DNA of 64,000 nucleotides from Umezawaea endophytica (lineage in GTDB: Bacteria; Actinomycetota; Actinomycetes; Mycobacteriales; Pseudonocardiaceae), in the NCBI RefSeq assembly GCF_025061645.1, contig NZ_JANYMP010000021.1:1-64000 (forward strand), written 5' to 3'. Positions within the stretch are counted from its first letter, which is position 1; every line of letters begins with the position of its first letter. Made by a program: the position numbers and the translations under genes. Of this stretch, positions 16,433-24,053 are shown piece after piece. The notes below the pieces were generated by a model. That model searched no databases. It saw only the letters and a program-made list of their open reading frames with translations, and was not told the DNA's origin.

Positions 16433-16758
16433 ACGACCTGAGGTTGATCAACATCGCGTGGCGGTTGGATCGGTTGCGCTGGACTCCGAGCGAAACGCTT
16501 GTGGACGTCGTGCAGCGCGACGGCTTGTGCATGGAGGTGACGGCGGAACAGCCGCCGTGTGGTGACGAGGTGCTGACCGATCGCGCGTTGGCTGCGCGGT
16601 TGTGTGCGGGCTGCCCGGTCCAGGACGAGTGCTTGGAACTGGAGTTGCGCACGGCTGGCGAAGACACGGTTGGTGTCTTCGGCGGGTTGCCGGATGGCGA
16701 CCGGCGCGACCTGCACTCGCATTGGCTGCGGCGCGGTGAACGGTGGTCGAGGCCATGA
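16429..16758 (+). CDS. WhiB-family iron-sulfur protein
   Basis: A 109-residue WhiB-like protein. Four cysteines occur in the family pattern, with the first at GLCM or PPCGD and then CAGCPVQDEC, sufficient to bind a [4Fe-4S] cluster. DTVGVFGGLPDGDR is the conserved beta-turn (usually G[VI]WGG). WhiB proteins act with sigma factors to control transcription. GTG 16429 overlaps the excisionase stop. Within this element it probably controls transfer or host development genes. The N-terminal 40 residues are not typical WhiB sequence. Confidence 0.85.
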   Translation: MNDLRLINIAWRLDRLRWTPSETLVDVVQRDGLCMEVTAEQPPCGDEVLTDRALAARLCAGCPVQDECLELELRTAGEDTVGVFGGLPDGDRRDLHSHWLRRGERWSRP

Positions 16759-17063
16759 ACGCGACTCAGATCATGATCGGTTTGGGTGTGCTGGTCGTCC
16801 CGCTGTTCCTCTGGCGGGTCGGTGCCCGTCGGGCGAAAGCACCGCGGGCTCGTGTGCACTTGGTGTCGATGGCTGGCCGGGTGTTGTTCAACGCCGCGCT
16901 CGTGGTCGTCGTGCAGTGGGTGGTGATCACCCACCGGGAAGGGCCGTGGCTGCTGTTGGCGGTGCTCGGCGTACCTGCCCTGTTCGCCTCGTACACGTTG
17001 ACGAAGGCGTTGACCGTGACCAGTTACGAGCCTCCCCAGAGTCGACGGGGTGAGCGGCGATGA
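16755..17063 (+). CDS. Small membrane protein of the transfer operon
   Basis: A 102-residue protein with about three hydrophobic helices (IMIGLGVLVVPLFLW; FNAALVVVVQWVVI; LLLAVLGVPALFASYTL). ATG 16755 overlaps the WhiB stop (ATGA), and the stop overlaps the next start. Small membrane proteins of this size are common among plasmid-spread (Spd) genes that help plasmids move between mycelial compartments. The specific family is not recognised. Confidence 0.6.
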   Translation: MNATQIMIGLGVLVVPLFLWRVGARRAKAPRARVHLVSMAGRVLFNAALVVVVQWVVITHREGPWLLLAVLGVPALFASYTLTKALTVTSYEPPQSRRGERR

Positions 17064-17662
17064 GCGAATCGGTTGAGCGGGTCGCGGTGCAGGTGGACCG
17101 GTTGTGTTGGACGGGGATTCTGCTGGGGCTGGCGTTCACGATGACGAACGTTCAGCAGTTCGCGGCTGCTGGCTCGTTGCCGTGGTCCTTGGCCTGGTGT
17201 GCGGCGTGGCTGCTCGACCCGATGGTGTCGCTGGTACTGCTGGCGATTCTTCGGGCCGAGCAGGTCACGGCTCAGCACGGCGTGCGGATGGGTGGATGGG
17301 TCCGTGCGGCGAAGTGGTTCACGCTCGCCGCCACGTACGTCATGAACACCTGGAGTGCGTTCATGGCCGGGTCGGCTGCGTTGGTGGTGCTGCACTCGGT
17401 GCCGCCGTTGGTCGTGTTCGTAGCGGCTGAGGCGGTCACCGAACTGCGGGACAAGTTGGTTGTGCCGGTAGCTGGTCCGGCGCCCGAACCGGCCGCGCCT
17501 ACGCCGCGGACGTCGTTCGCGGAATACCTCGCTGTAGCCCAGGCCGCGCGGACCCGTGACGTGAAGGTGACGCCCGCGTGGGTGCGCGAGGTAACGGGGT
17601 GTTCGCGTGGCCTGTCGTCGCGGCTGGCCGCTGCTCTCGCTGAGCAGGAGGTGCGGCCGTGA
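17060..17662 (+). CDS. SpdB/DUF2637-like conjugal spread membrane protein
   Basis: A 200-residue protein with about four membrane helices in the first 125 residues (ILLGLAFTMTNVQQFAA, CAAWLLDPMVSLVLLAIL, FTLAATYVMNTWSAFM, VVLHSVPPLVVFVAAEA) and a cytoplasmic C-terminus that looks like a helix-turn-helix (VTPAWVREVTGCSRGLSSRLAAAL). The layout matches DUF2637/SpdB proteins preceding traB in actinomycete elements, which assist intramycelial spread. Overlaps of 4 bases on both sides show tight coupling. Confidence 0.7.
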   Translation: MSESVERVAVQVDRLCWTGILLGLAFTMTNVQQFAAAGSLPWSLAWCAAWLLDPMVSLVLLAILRAEQVTAQHGVRMGGWVRAAKWFTLAATYVMNTWSAFMAGSAALVVLHSVPPLVVFVAAEAVTELRDKLVVPVAGPAPEPAAPTPRTSFAEYLAVAQAARTRDVKVTPAWVREVTGCSRGLSSRLAAALAEQEVRP

Positions 17663-19737
17663 ACGGTGATGTGGTGCCTGCCGCGCCTGTGTACGACGGC
17701 GAGTTGGTTGATGAGCCGCCGAAGGTGGTCCGGCGGTTCGGGGACATCTGGCAGCGGTCGCGGTTCGTTCCAGCCGTTCTCAGGTCCCGAGCGGCGCTCG
17801 GGTACGCGGTGCGGGACGCGGTCGCGTGGTTGGTGAGAGCGCCATTGCGGTTCCTGAGCGGAACTGTGCGGGGTGCCGTGGTCGCGGGGCGTGGGTGGCG
17901 GCGATGGGTGCGGGTGCGTGACTACCGGGAGGCTGCCGAGCAGTCGGAGAAGTTGGCGGACAAGTTCATTGAGATTCGCGAGTTGACCTTGTTCCGGTGG
18001 AAGGTCACAGGGGCGGTTTGTGCGGTCGTCTCGGCTGTGTTGGCCGTGGGCTACGTGATGTTCGGCGGGCTGGCGTTGTGGGGTGTGACCGGGGTTGCGT
18101 CCGTGGTGCTCGCGGTCGTCGGACGGCGGAAGGATGGCTCGCCTGGACGGAAGGCGGTGCTTGCGGGGCCGCGGACGCTGACTTGGACGATGGACCCTCA
18201 GGTCTTGGTCGACGCGTTTCGGGACGCGAAGCTTGTGGGCAAGGACGAGACCTTGCGCCTGGTGGAGCGCGCCGCGCGTGTTGGTGATGGGTGGGCGGTC
18301 ACCGTGGACCTGCCTGCCACGCGGAAGGCCGCGGACGTCATCAAGAACCGGGACGCGCTTGCTTCGGCGTTGGCCGTGGACGAGGTGCAGCTCATCGTTG
18401 AGCGTGTTCGCGGGAAGGGCGGGCACGCGGGCCGGGTGTTCCTGTGGGTGGCTGATGAGGACCCGTACGCCGGTCCCCCGTTGCGCACTCCCCTGCTCGA
18501 CGTCGAGTGGTGGGACGCGTGGCGGCCGGTGCCGTTCGGGCGGGACGCGCGGAACCGGCGGATCGATCTTCCGTTGGTGTGGACGTCGCTGCTGGTGGGA
18601 GCGATTCCTAGGCAGGGTAAGACTTTCGCGACTCGGCTTGCTGCCGCTGGGCTGATCCTCGACCCCTATACGCGGCTCTATGTGTACGACGGCAAGGGAG
18701 GCAAGGACTGGGATTCCGCCGAGCAGATCGCCTTCCGGTACGTATGCGGGGACGAGCTGGAGCACGTCGAGGCAGTGCGCGATCACTTGGTGGAACTTGT
18801 TGCAGAGGTTCAATCCCGGTACGCACGAATGGCCACATTGGATGATGAGGTCTGCCCGGAGTCGAAGATCACGCCTGCCATCTCGCGAGATCCGAGTCTC
18901 GGTATGCCGATCACTGCGGTGATCATCGATGAGGTTCAGGTGTTCCTGGAGAACCCGACGCGCGAACAGGTGGGCGGCAAGAAGACCACGCTTGGGGCGT
19001 ACATCGCGGACCTGCTCGCCTACCTCGTTCGGAAGGGGCCTGCGGCGGGCATCGTGGTCATCCTGGCCACGCAACGGCCGGACTCGAACACCATCCCATC
19101 TCGGTTGCGTGCGGTGCTCGGGTCGCGGTTCGCGCTGCGGGTGATGGACTGGCGGGACTCCAACATCGTGCTCGGCGAGCAGATGAACACGCGCGGCTAT
19201 GACGCGTCGACGCTGCTGCCGAGTCACAAGGGGGTCGGCATCCTGCGGCCGGACGGTGAGACCGACGCGGGAGCGGACATGCTCGCGATGACGGTTCGGA
19301 CGTACTACATGCCGAACGCTGAGTGGCGGGTGATCTGCGCGCGTGGCCGTGCGCTGCGGGAGGCTGCGGGGACGCTGGCCGGTCATGCGGTGGGTGATGA
19401 CGCCGTGCGCGCGATCGACTCAGTAGCGGTCGTCAAGGCGCTGGGAACGGGAGCCGCTGAGGGGTGGGTTGTCGAGCTTCCGGAGCCGTTGGCGGCGGTC
19501 GTGGACTACCTCGGGGACCAACTCGACAAGCGCGAGTTCGTGCCGACCGCCGAGTTGGTGGAGGCGTTGAAGGTCGAGCCGACGATGTTCGGCAAGGAGA
19601 TGGGCGAGCTGGGGTGCAAGCCGGTCCGGCAGTACGTCCCCGAGGGCGACGCCACTCGGCGGGTGCGCGGCTACATGACGGCGGACATCCGAGCTGCGGT
19701 TGATGAAATCGGCGCTACCAACGTCGAGCAGCCATGA
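17659..19737 (+). CDS. TraB-like FtsK/SpoIIIE DNA translocase
   Basis: A 692-residue conjugal DNA pump. Two membrane helices lie around residues 114-155. The FtsK/SpoIIIE ATPase has Walker A in GAIPRQGKTF (about 314-323) and Walker B in AVIIDEVQVFL (about 417-427), followed by ILATQRPDSNTIPSRLRA, the typical FtsK-family strand. Such proteins transfer double-stranded DNA between hyphae in actinomycetes without a relaxase. GTG 17659 overlaps the SpdB gene. The C-terminal 90 residues may be a winged helix that reads clt repeats. It is the defining transfer gene of the element. Confidence 0.88.
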   Translation: MNGDVVPAAPVYDGELVDEPPKVVRRFGDIWQRSRFVPAVLRSRAALGYAVRDAVAWLVRAPLRFLSGTVRGAVVAGRGWRRWVRVRDYREAAEQSEKLADKFIEIRELTLFRWKVTGAVCAVVSAVLAVGYVMFGGLALWGVTGVASVVLAVVGRRKDGSPGRKAVLAGPRTLTWTMDPQVLVDAFRDAKLVGKDETLRLVERAARVGDGWAVTVDLPATRKAADVIKNRDALASALAVDEVQLIVERVRGKGGHAGRVFLWVADEDPYAGPPLRTPLLDVEWWDAWRPVPFGRDARNRRIDLPLVWTSLLVGAIPRQGKTFATRLAAAGLILDPYTRLYVYDGKGGKDWDSAEQIAFRYVCGDELEHVEAVRDHLVELVAEVQSRYARMATLDDEVCPESKITPAISRDPSLGMPITAVIIDEVQVFLENPTREQVGGKKTTLGAYIADLLAYLVRKGPAAGIVVILATQRPDSNTIPSRLRAVLGSRFALRVMDWRDSNIVLGEQMNTRGYDASTLLPSHKGVGILRPDGETDAGADMLAMTVRTYYMPNAEWRVICARGRALREAAGTLAGHAVGDDAVRAIDSVAVVKALGTGAAEGWVVELPEPLAAVVDYLGDQLDKREFVPTAELVEALKVEPTMFGKEMGELGCKPVRQYVPEGDATRRVRGYMTADIRAAVDEIGATNVEQP

Positions 19738-19886
19738 GCCCTGATGAGAGGGTCACTGTGCGCGTGCCGGACGAACTTCCGCCCCTTACGCCTGCTACCT
19801 GCCGCATACTGCTTGCCATACTGCTTGAGTTGACCGAAGTCGAGGTCTTGGACGGACCTCAGGGAGGGGGTACTAGTGACTGTTGA
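19734..19886 (+). CDS. 50-residue ORF linking TraB and integrase
   Basis: ATG 19734 overlaps the traB stop (ATGA) and the frame ends at 19884-19886, eleven bases inside the integrase gene. The product begins MSPDERVTVRVPDELPPLTP and ends in a cysteine; the middle, CRILLAILLELTEVEVL, is one amphipathic or hydrophobic helix. Overlaps on both ends argue that it is translated and couples transfer to integrase synthesis. No family is recognised. The integrase ribosome site GGGAGGGGG lies inside it. Confidence 0.5.
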   Translation: MSPDERVTVRVPDELPPLTPATCRILLAILLELTEVEVLDGPQGGGTSDC

Positions 19887-21639
19887 AATCATCAGGAACC
19901 CGTGGGCAACGCTGGACAACATGCTCGGTGTCGAGGTCGTGGAGACCATCGATGAGGGCATCGGGCCGATGGCGGGGTACGGACGCTGCTCGACCGAGGA
20001 CAACCAGGACCCGGAGACCTCTCGCGGATGGCAGTTCGGGAACGCCCGGAAGTTCGTCGGGCCGCTTGGCGGTGTCGTGACCGAGGAGTTCTTCGACATC
20101 GGGCAGTCGCGGTCGGTGCCGTGGGAGCGGCGTCACGAGGCGTCGCGGCTGCTCGCCGCTCTGAAGGACCCGAACCGCGGGTGGAACGCCGTGGTGGTCG
20201 GTGAGGGCACGCGGTGTTGGTTCGGCAATCAGTTCTCGCTGATCGCTCCGAGGTTCGCGGCGTACGGCGTTGACCTGTGGGTGCCGGAACTGGGCGGGAA
20301 GTTCGATCCGCGGAATCCGTCGCACAAAATGCTGATGAGTGTGCTCGGCGGAATGAGCGAGTCCGAGCGGCAACACGTTCAGGCTCGCGTGCGTGCAGCG
20401 ATGGATGCCCAGGTCGTGAACGAGGGGCGTCACCAGGGCGGACGTGCGCCCTACGGGTACACCGTGGTCGACGGTGGGCAGCACCCCAATCCGCGAAAGG
20501 CGGCTGAGGGGTACCACCTGCGCATCCTGGAAGTTGACGAGCCGTGCGCTGAGGCGGTCCGGCGGATCTTTGCCGAGTACATCAGTGGCCGGGGTGATCG
20601 GGCGATTGCCACTGGGCTCAACCGTGACGGGATTCCCTGCCCCTCTGCGCGACGTCCGGACCAGAACCGGCATCGGCCGGGTGATGGGTGGCAGGGCAGC
20701 ACGGTCCGGGCGATTCTGGACAACCCTCGCTACACCGGTTACGCGTTCTTCGGCCGGTGGACCCGGCATGAGTTGCTGCTCGACCCGGACGACGTGGCTG
20801 CCGGATATGTCACACGGTTCCGGAAGACCAGCCCCGAAAAGGTCATCCGGTCACGGCAGCCCGCGCACCCGGCGATTGTGTCGGTCGAGGTGTTCACCGA
20901 AGCTCAATTGCTTCGGAGGTCGAAGTCTGTGGGTGGCTTGAAGACAGCGCGGAAAACTGAGCGTGCGGAGCGGCCTACGAAGCAGACCTACTTGTTCCGT
21001 GGCCGTATCCGGTGCTCGGTGTGTGGCCGGAAAATGGAGGCGAGCCCGCGCAAGCACGGCATGTACTACCGCTGTCCGGCACGCACTTTGGCTCCCGGCT
21101 CCCCCGCTTTGGCATCACACCCACCAGCGATCTACCTCCGCGAAGACGTGATCCAGGACGCAGTGAACGACTGGCTCGGCGAGGTGTTCGCGCCGGCCAA
21201 TGTGGATCGCACGGTGGCCAAAGTTGTTGCCTCCCAACCAGGAGCGGCCGTCGCGCAGAACGGTCGGGACACGGCCAAGCAGCGGCTCGCTACGGCGGAA
21301 GCTCACATGAACAGGTTCCAGGAGGCCATCAAGGCAGGCATCGATCCGGCCGCGCTGGTGGAGGCGATGAACGAGGCGCAAGCGGCACGGGCGGCTGCGC
21401 GAGCGGAACTGGAAGGCACTCCGGCACCGAACACGGTCAGCGACGCTGAGATATACGCGGCCATCGACTCATTGGGTGACGTTGGCGCTGTGCTGAAGGA
21501 AGCGAAAACGGAGACACTCGCGGCGCTCTACCAGTCCGTTGACCTGCAAGTTCTGTATACGCACACGGCCCACGAGGCTGATGTGATCATCAAACCCGTG
21601 GGCCGTGTGAATAATGCTCATGACCGAGGGGGGACTTGA
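19876..21639 (+). CDS. Large serine recombinase (element integrase)
   Basis: A 587-residue large serine integrase. The nucleophile Ser is in YGRCST (S39). The recombinase domain contains GRAPYGYTVVDGG and ILDNPRYTGYAFFG, the zinc ribbon has CSVCGRKM and a later YYRCPA, and a long coiled coil follows (RLATAEAHMNRFQEAIK). GTG 19876 has a strong GGGAGGGGG site. Uniquely, the last codons and the stop (21637-21639) are supplied by the tRNA-Leu 3' end, so the attachment site adjoins the gene. Serine integrases usually use non-tRNA sites, which makes this arrangement uncommon. It is related to the recombinase at 4056. Confidence 0.9.
   Translation: MTVEIIRNPWATLDNMLGVEVVETIDEGIGPMAGYGRCSTEDNQDPETSRGWQFGNARKFVGPLGGVVTEEFFDIGQSRSVPWERRHEASRLLAALKDPNRGWNAVVVGEGTRCWFGNQFSLIAPRFAAYGVDLWVPELGGKFDPRNPSHKMLMSVLGGMSESERQHVQARVRAAMDAQVVNEGRHQGGRAPYGYTVVDGGQHPNPRKAAEGYHLRILEVDEPCAEAVRRIFAEYISGRGDRAIATGLNRDGIPCPSARRPDQNRHRPGDGWQGSTVRAILDNPRYTGYAFFGRWTRHELLLDPDDVAAGYVTRFRKTSPEKVIRSRQPAHPAIVSVEVFTEAQLLRRSKSVGGLKTARKTERAERPTKQTYLFRGRIRCSVCGRKMEASPRKHGMYYRCPARTLAPGSPALASHPPAIYLREDVIQDAVNDWLGEVFAPANVDRTVAKVVASQPGAAVAQNGRDTAKQRLATAEAHMNRFQEAIKAGIDPAALVEAMNEAQAARAAARAELEGTPAPNTVSDAEIYAAIDSLGDVGAVLKEAKTETLAALYQSVDLQVLYTHTAHEADVIIKPVGRVNNAHDRGGT
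21562..21609. terminator. Perfect 13-bp inverted repeat inside integrase 3' end
   Basis: CACACGGCCCACG (21562-21574) and CGTGGGCCGTGTG (21597-21609) are exact reverse complements around a 22-base loop. The repeat lies within the coding sequence, 13 bases before the tRNA gene on the other strand. It may terminate transcription between the convergent tRNA and integrase genes, or serve as an accessory recombination site. Confidence 0.5.
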
Positions 21640-21703
21640 ACCCCCACGCCCTTTCGGGCACTAGCACCTCAAGCTAGCGCGTCTGCCATTCCGCCACCCG
21701 GTC
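21622..21703 (-). tRNA. tRNA-Leu (anticodon GAG)
   Basis: The minus strand folds into a complete class II tRNA: acceptor GACCGGG/CTCGGTC, D-arm GCGGAATGGCAGACGC, anticodon stem CTAGC/GCTAG with loop TTGAGGT (anticodon GAG), a long variable arm TGCCC-GAAA-GGGCG and T-arm GGGGG-TTCAAGT-CCCCC. CCA is not encoded. The gene decodes CUC/CUU leucine codons. Its 3' end overlaps the end of the integrase gene by 18 bases, so it probably serves as attachment site and was rebuilt on integration. Confidence 0.95.
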
Positions 21704-21813
21704 TTTCGGCTCTCGCCGTGGTGTGTGCATAGATTACATGATCGTTCCCGTGGGCCAAAATCGGGGGGTGTTTCGGGGCTCTCAAGGGGTGGAAGCAGTG
21801 GTAGGAAGGCTGC

Positions 21814-23145
21814 GTGGAGAACTTGGGAGATGGTGCGGGGCTGCTGCTGGCGCAGGACGAGGTCGTGGGGTTGGCCAGTGAGTTGATTCGGATCGATACG
21901 ACGAACACCGGGGACCCCGCGACTGTGGTTGGGGAGCGGGCTGCTGCTGAGTGGGTGGCTGAGAAGCTGGCTGAGGTGGGGTACGAGACCACGTACGTCG
22001 AGTCCGGGGCGAAGGGGCGGGGGAACGTGGTCGCCCGGTTGGCCGGTGCTGATCGGTCACGGGGGGCGTTGTTGGTGCACGGGCATCTGGACGTGGTGCC
22101 TGCTGACCCGTCCGAGTGGTCTGTGCACCCGTTCTCCGGGGCTGTGCAGGACGGGTACGTGTGGGGGCGTGGGGCTGTCGACATGAAGGACATGGTTGCC
22201 ATGTCGTTGGCGGTGGCGCGGCGGTTCAAGCGGGATGGGATCGTGCCGCCGCGGGACATCGTGTTCGCGTTCCTGGCGGATGAGGAGGCCGGTGGGTTCT
22301 TCGGGGCGAAGTGGCTGGTGGAGAACCGGCCGGAGCTGTTCGAAGGGGTCACCGAGGCGATCAGTGAGGTTGGTGGGTTCTCGATCACGTTGAAGGACGA
22401 TGCTCGGGCCTACCTCGTGGAGACCGCCGAGAAGGGGATTCGGTGGTTGACGTTGCGGGTGCGCGGGACCGCTGGGCACGGGTCGATGATCCATCGGGAC
22501 AACGCGGTGGCGAAGTTGGCCGAGGCGGTGACGAAGCTGGGGAACCACCAGTTCCCGCTGGTGGTCCGGCCGTCGGTGCGGGAGTTCCTGGACGGGGTCA
22601 CGGAGATCACCGGGTGGGACTTCCCCGAGGAGGACCTCGAAGGGGCTGTGGGGAAGCTCGGGGCGTTGTCGCGGATGATCGGGGCGACGTTGCGGGACAC
22701 GGCGAACCCGACGATGTTGTCGGCCGGGTACAAGGCGAACGTGATCCCGTCGGTGGCGCAGGCCACTGTGGACTGCCGGATCCTGCCTGGGCGGGAGGAG
22801 GCGTTCGACCGGGAGCTGGCGGAGTTGCTCGGGCCGGACGTGGAGCGCGAGTGGGTCGGGTTGCCGCCGGTGGAGACGACGTTCGACGGGGCGCTGGTGG
22901 ACGCGATGGCGGCGTCGATCACGGCTGAGGATCCCGGTGCGCGGGTGCTGCCGTACATGTTGTCGGGTGGTACGGACTCGAAGTCGTTCCAGCAGTTGGG
23001 GATTCGCAACTTCGGGTTCGCGCCGTTGAAGCTGCCCGCGGATCTGGACTTCTCGGGGTTGTTCCACGGGGTGGACGAGCGGGTGCCGGTGGACGCGTTG
23101 AAGTTCGGAGTGCGGGTGTTGGAGCGGTTCCTGCGGAACTCCTGA
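21814..23145 (+). CDS. M20-family metallopeptidase/deacylase
   Basis: A 443-residue zinc hydrolase of the M20 (ArgE/DapE/carboxypeptidase G2-like) family. Metal and catalytic motifs appear in order: HGHLDVVPAD, WGRGAVDMKD, then FLADEEAGG with the catalytic Glu and its metal-binding neighbour. The dimerisation domain includes RGTAGHGSMIHRDNAV, and near the C-terminus GGTDSK and FHGVDERV supply the last ligands. It removes an amino acid or acyl group from small amides in the cytoplasm; the exact substrate cannot be told. GTG 21814 follows AGGAAGG. The gene stands alone, reading away from tRNA-Leu, and ends at a strong hairpin. Confidence 0.88.
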   Translation: MENLGDGAGLLLAQDEVVGLASELIRIDTTNTGDPATVVGERAAAEWVAEKLAEVGYETTYVESGAKGRGNVVARLAGADRSRGALLVHGHLDVVPADPSEWSVHPFSGAVQDGYVWGRGAVDMKDMVAMSLAVARRFKRDGIVPPRDIVFAFLADEEAGGFFGAKWLVENRPELFEGVTEAISEVGGFSITLKDDARAYLVETAEKGIRWLTLRVRGTAGHGSMIHRDNAVAKLAEAVTKLGNHQFPLVVRPSVREFLDGVTEITGWDFPEEDLEGAVGKLGALSRMIGATLRDTANPTMLSAGYKANVIPSVAQATVDCRILPGREEAFDRELAELLGPDVEREWVGLPPVETTFDGALVDAMAASITAEDPGARVLPYMLSGGTDSKSFQQLGIRNFGFAPLKLPADLDFSGLFHGVDERVPVDALKFGVRVLERFLRNS

Positions 23146-23153
23146 CGCCGGGG

Positions 23154-23182
23154 GGCCGGGGCGCGGACGTCGCGCTCCGGCC
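23154..23182. terminator. GC-rich hairpin after M20 peptidase
   Basis: GGCCGGGGCGCG (23154-23165) pairs with CGCGCTCCGGCC (23171-23182), leaving one G-T pair and a 5-base loop. It lies between the convergent M20 and SDR genes and probably terminates both. Confidence 0.65.
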
Positions 23183-23199
23183 CGCGCGCCGGGTCTCGG

Positions 23200-24011
23200 T
23201 CAGAGGGTGAACTGGGCTTTGACGCCCGCGATGACCGTGTCGTCGGTGGTGGCGCGGGAGGAGAGGGCGGCTTTGGCGTCGTCTCCGGCGGTGTAGCGGA
23301 GCTGGTCGGTTCCGTCGGTGACGGCGGTGACGATGACGTCGGCCACGGCGGCGGGTGGTGCTGCTGTGGTGAGGACCTTCTCGAAGCCCGCGTAGACCTT
23401 CCGCACGGTGGGTTGGTAGTCGGTGAGGGACTCGTCGTTGGCGAAGTCGAGTGAGCGGCCGGTGAAGTCGGTGGCGATGGCGCCGGGTTCGACGATCTTG
23501 ACCTTGATGCCCAGCGGGGCGAGTTCGTAGTGCAGGGACTCCGAGATGCCTTCTACGGCGAACTTCGTGCCGTGGTAGAGGCTGCCTAGGGGGAACGCGA
23601 CCCGGCCGCCGATGGAGCTGATGTTGACGACGGAGCCCGAGCGGTTGGCACGGAGGTGCGGTAGGACCGCTTGGGTGGTGGCGAGCAGGCCGATCACGTT
23701 GGTGTCGAACTGTTTCCTGATGCGGCTCGTCGTGAACGCTTCGAGTGGGCCGTAGGCGCCGTAGCCCGCGTTGTTGACCAGGACGTCGATGCCGCCGAAC
23801 TTGGCCACGGTGGAGGCGACGGCGTCGTCGATCGACGTTTGGTCGGTGACGTCGAGGCGGGTGACGAGGACGTTGTCCAGGGAGGTCAACTCCTGCTCGG
23901 TGTGGGGGTTTCGCATGGTGGCGACGACGTTCCAGCGCGGGCGTGGAACGCCAGGGCCGTTGCGCGGCCGATGCCCGAGGAGGTGCCGGTGATCAGGACG
24001 GTCTGGGACAT
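23200..24011 (-). pseudogene. Short-chain dehydrogenase/reductase with a single-base frameshift
   Basis: A classical SDR oxidoreductase of about 270 residues split by a frameshift. From ATG 24011 one frame reads MSQTVLITGTSSGIGRATAL (the NAD(P)-binding TGxxxGIG loop), and after about 23938 a second frame continues with WNVVATMRNP, DVLVNNAGYGAYG, the catalytic Ser in NISSIGG and YHGTK. One missing G in the HARG codon region joins the two perfectly. All catalytic residues are otherwise intact, so the lesion is recent or is a sequencing error. The AraC-type gene lies 42 bases upstream on the same strand and may regulate it. Confidence 0.8.
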
Positions 24012-24053
24012 CGTGGCTCGTTTCGGGTGGAGGGGTTCGACTTGGTTTCCACC

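Larger units (their letters stand above)
15690..21639. mobile_element. Integrative conjugative-type element next to tRNA-Leu
   Basis: A compact gene set typical of actinomycete integrative and conjugative elements: repressor, excisionase, WhiB, small membrane protein, SpdB-like protein, TraB/FtsK translocase, short ORF and integrase, all but the repressor on the plus strand with start/stop overlaps. The right edge is tRNA-Leu at 21622-21703, into which the integrase gene runs. I could not find a second copy of the tRNA 3' end, so the left edge may lie before 15690. No RepSA/RepAM/prim-pol gene is visible. Confidence 0.7.

Noticed and set aside
18598-18700. FtsK chromosomal division protein
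   Set aside because: The neighbourhood (Spd, excisionase, integrase, tRNA) and size indicate TraB-type conjugal translocase rather than host FtsK.
17272-19386. 704-codon minus-strand frame opposite traB
   Set aside because: The plus strand encodes TraB with both Walker motifs.
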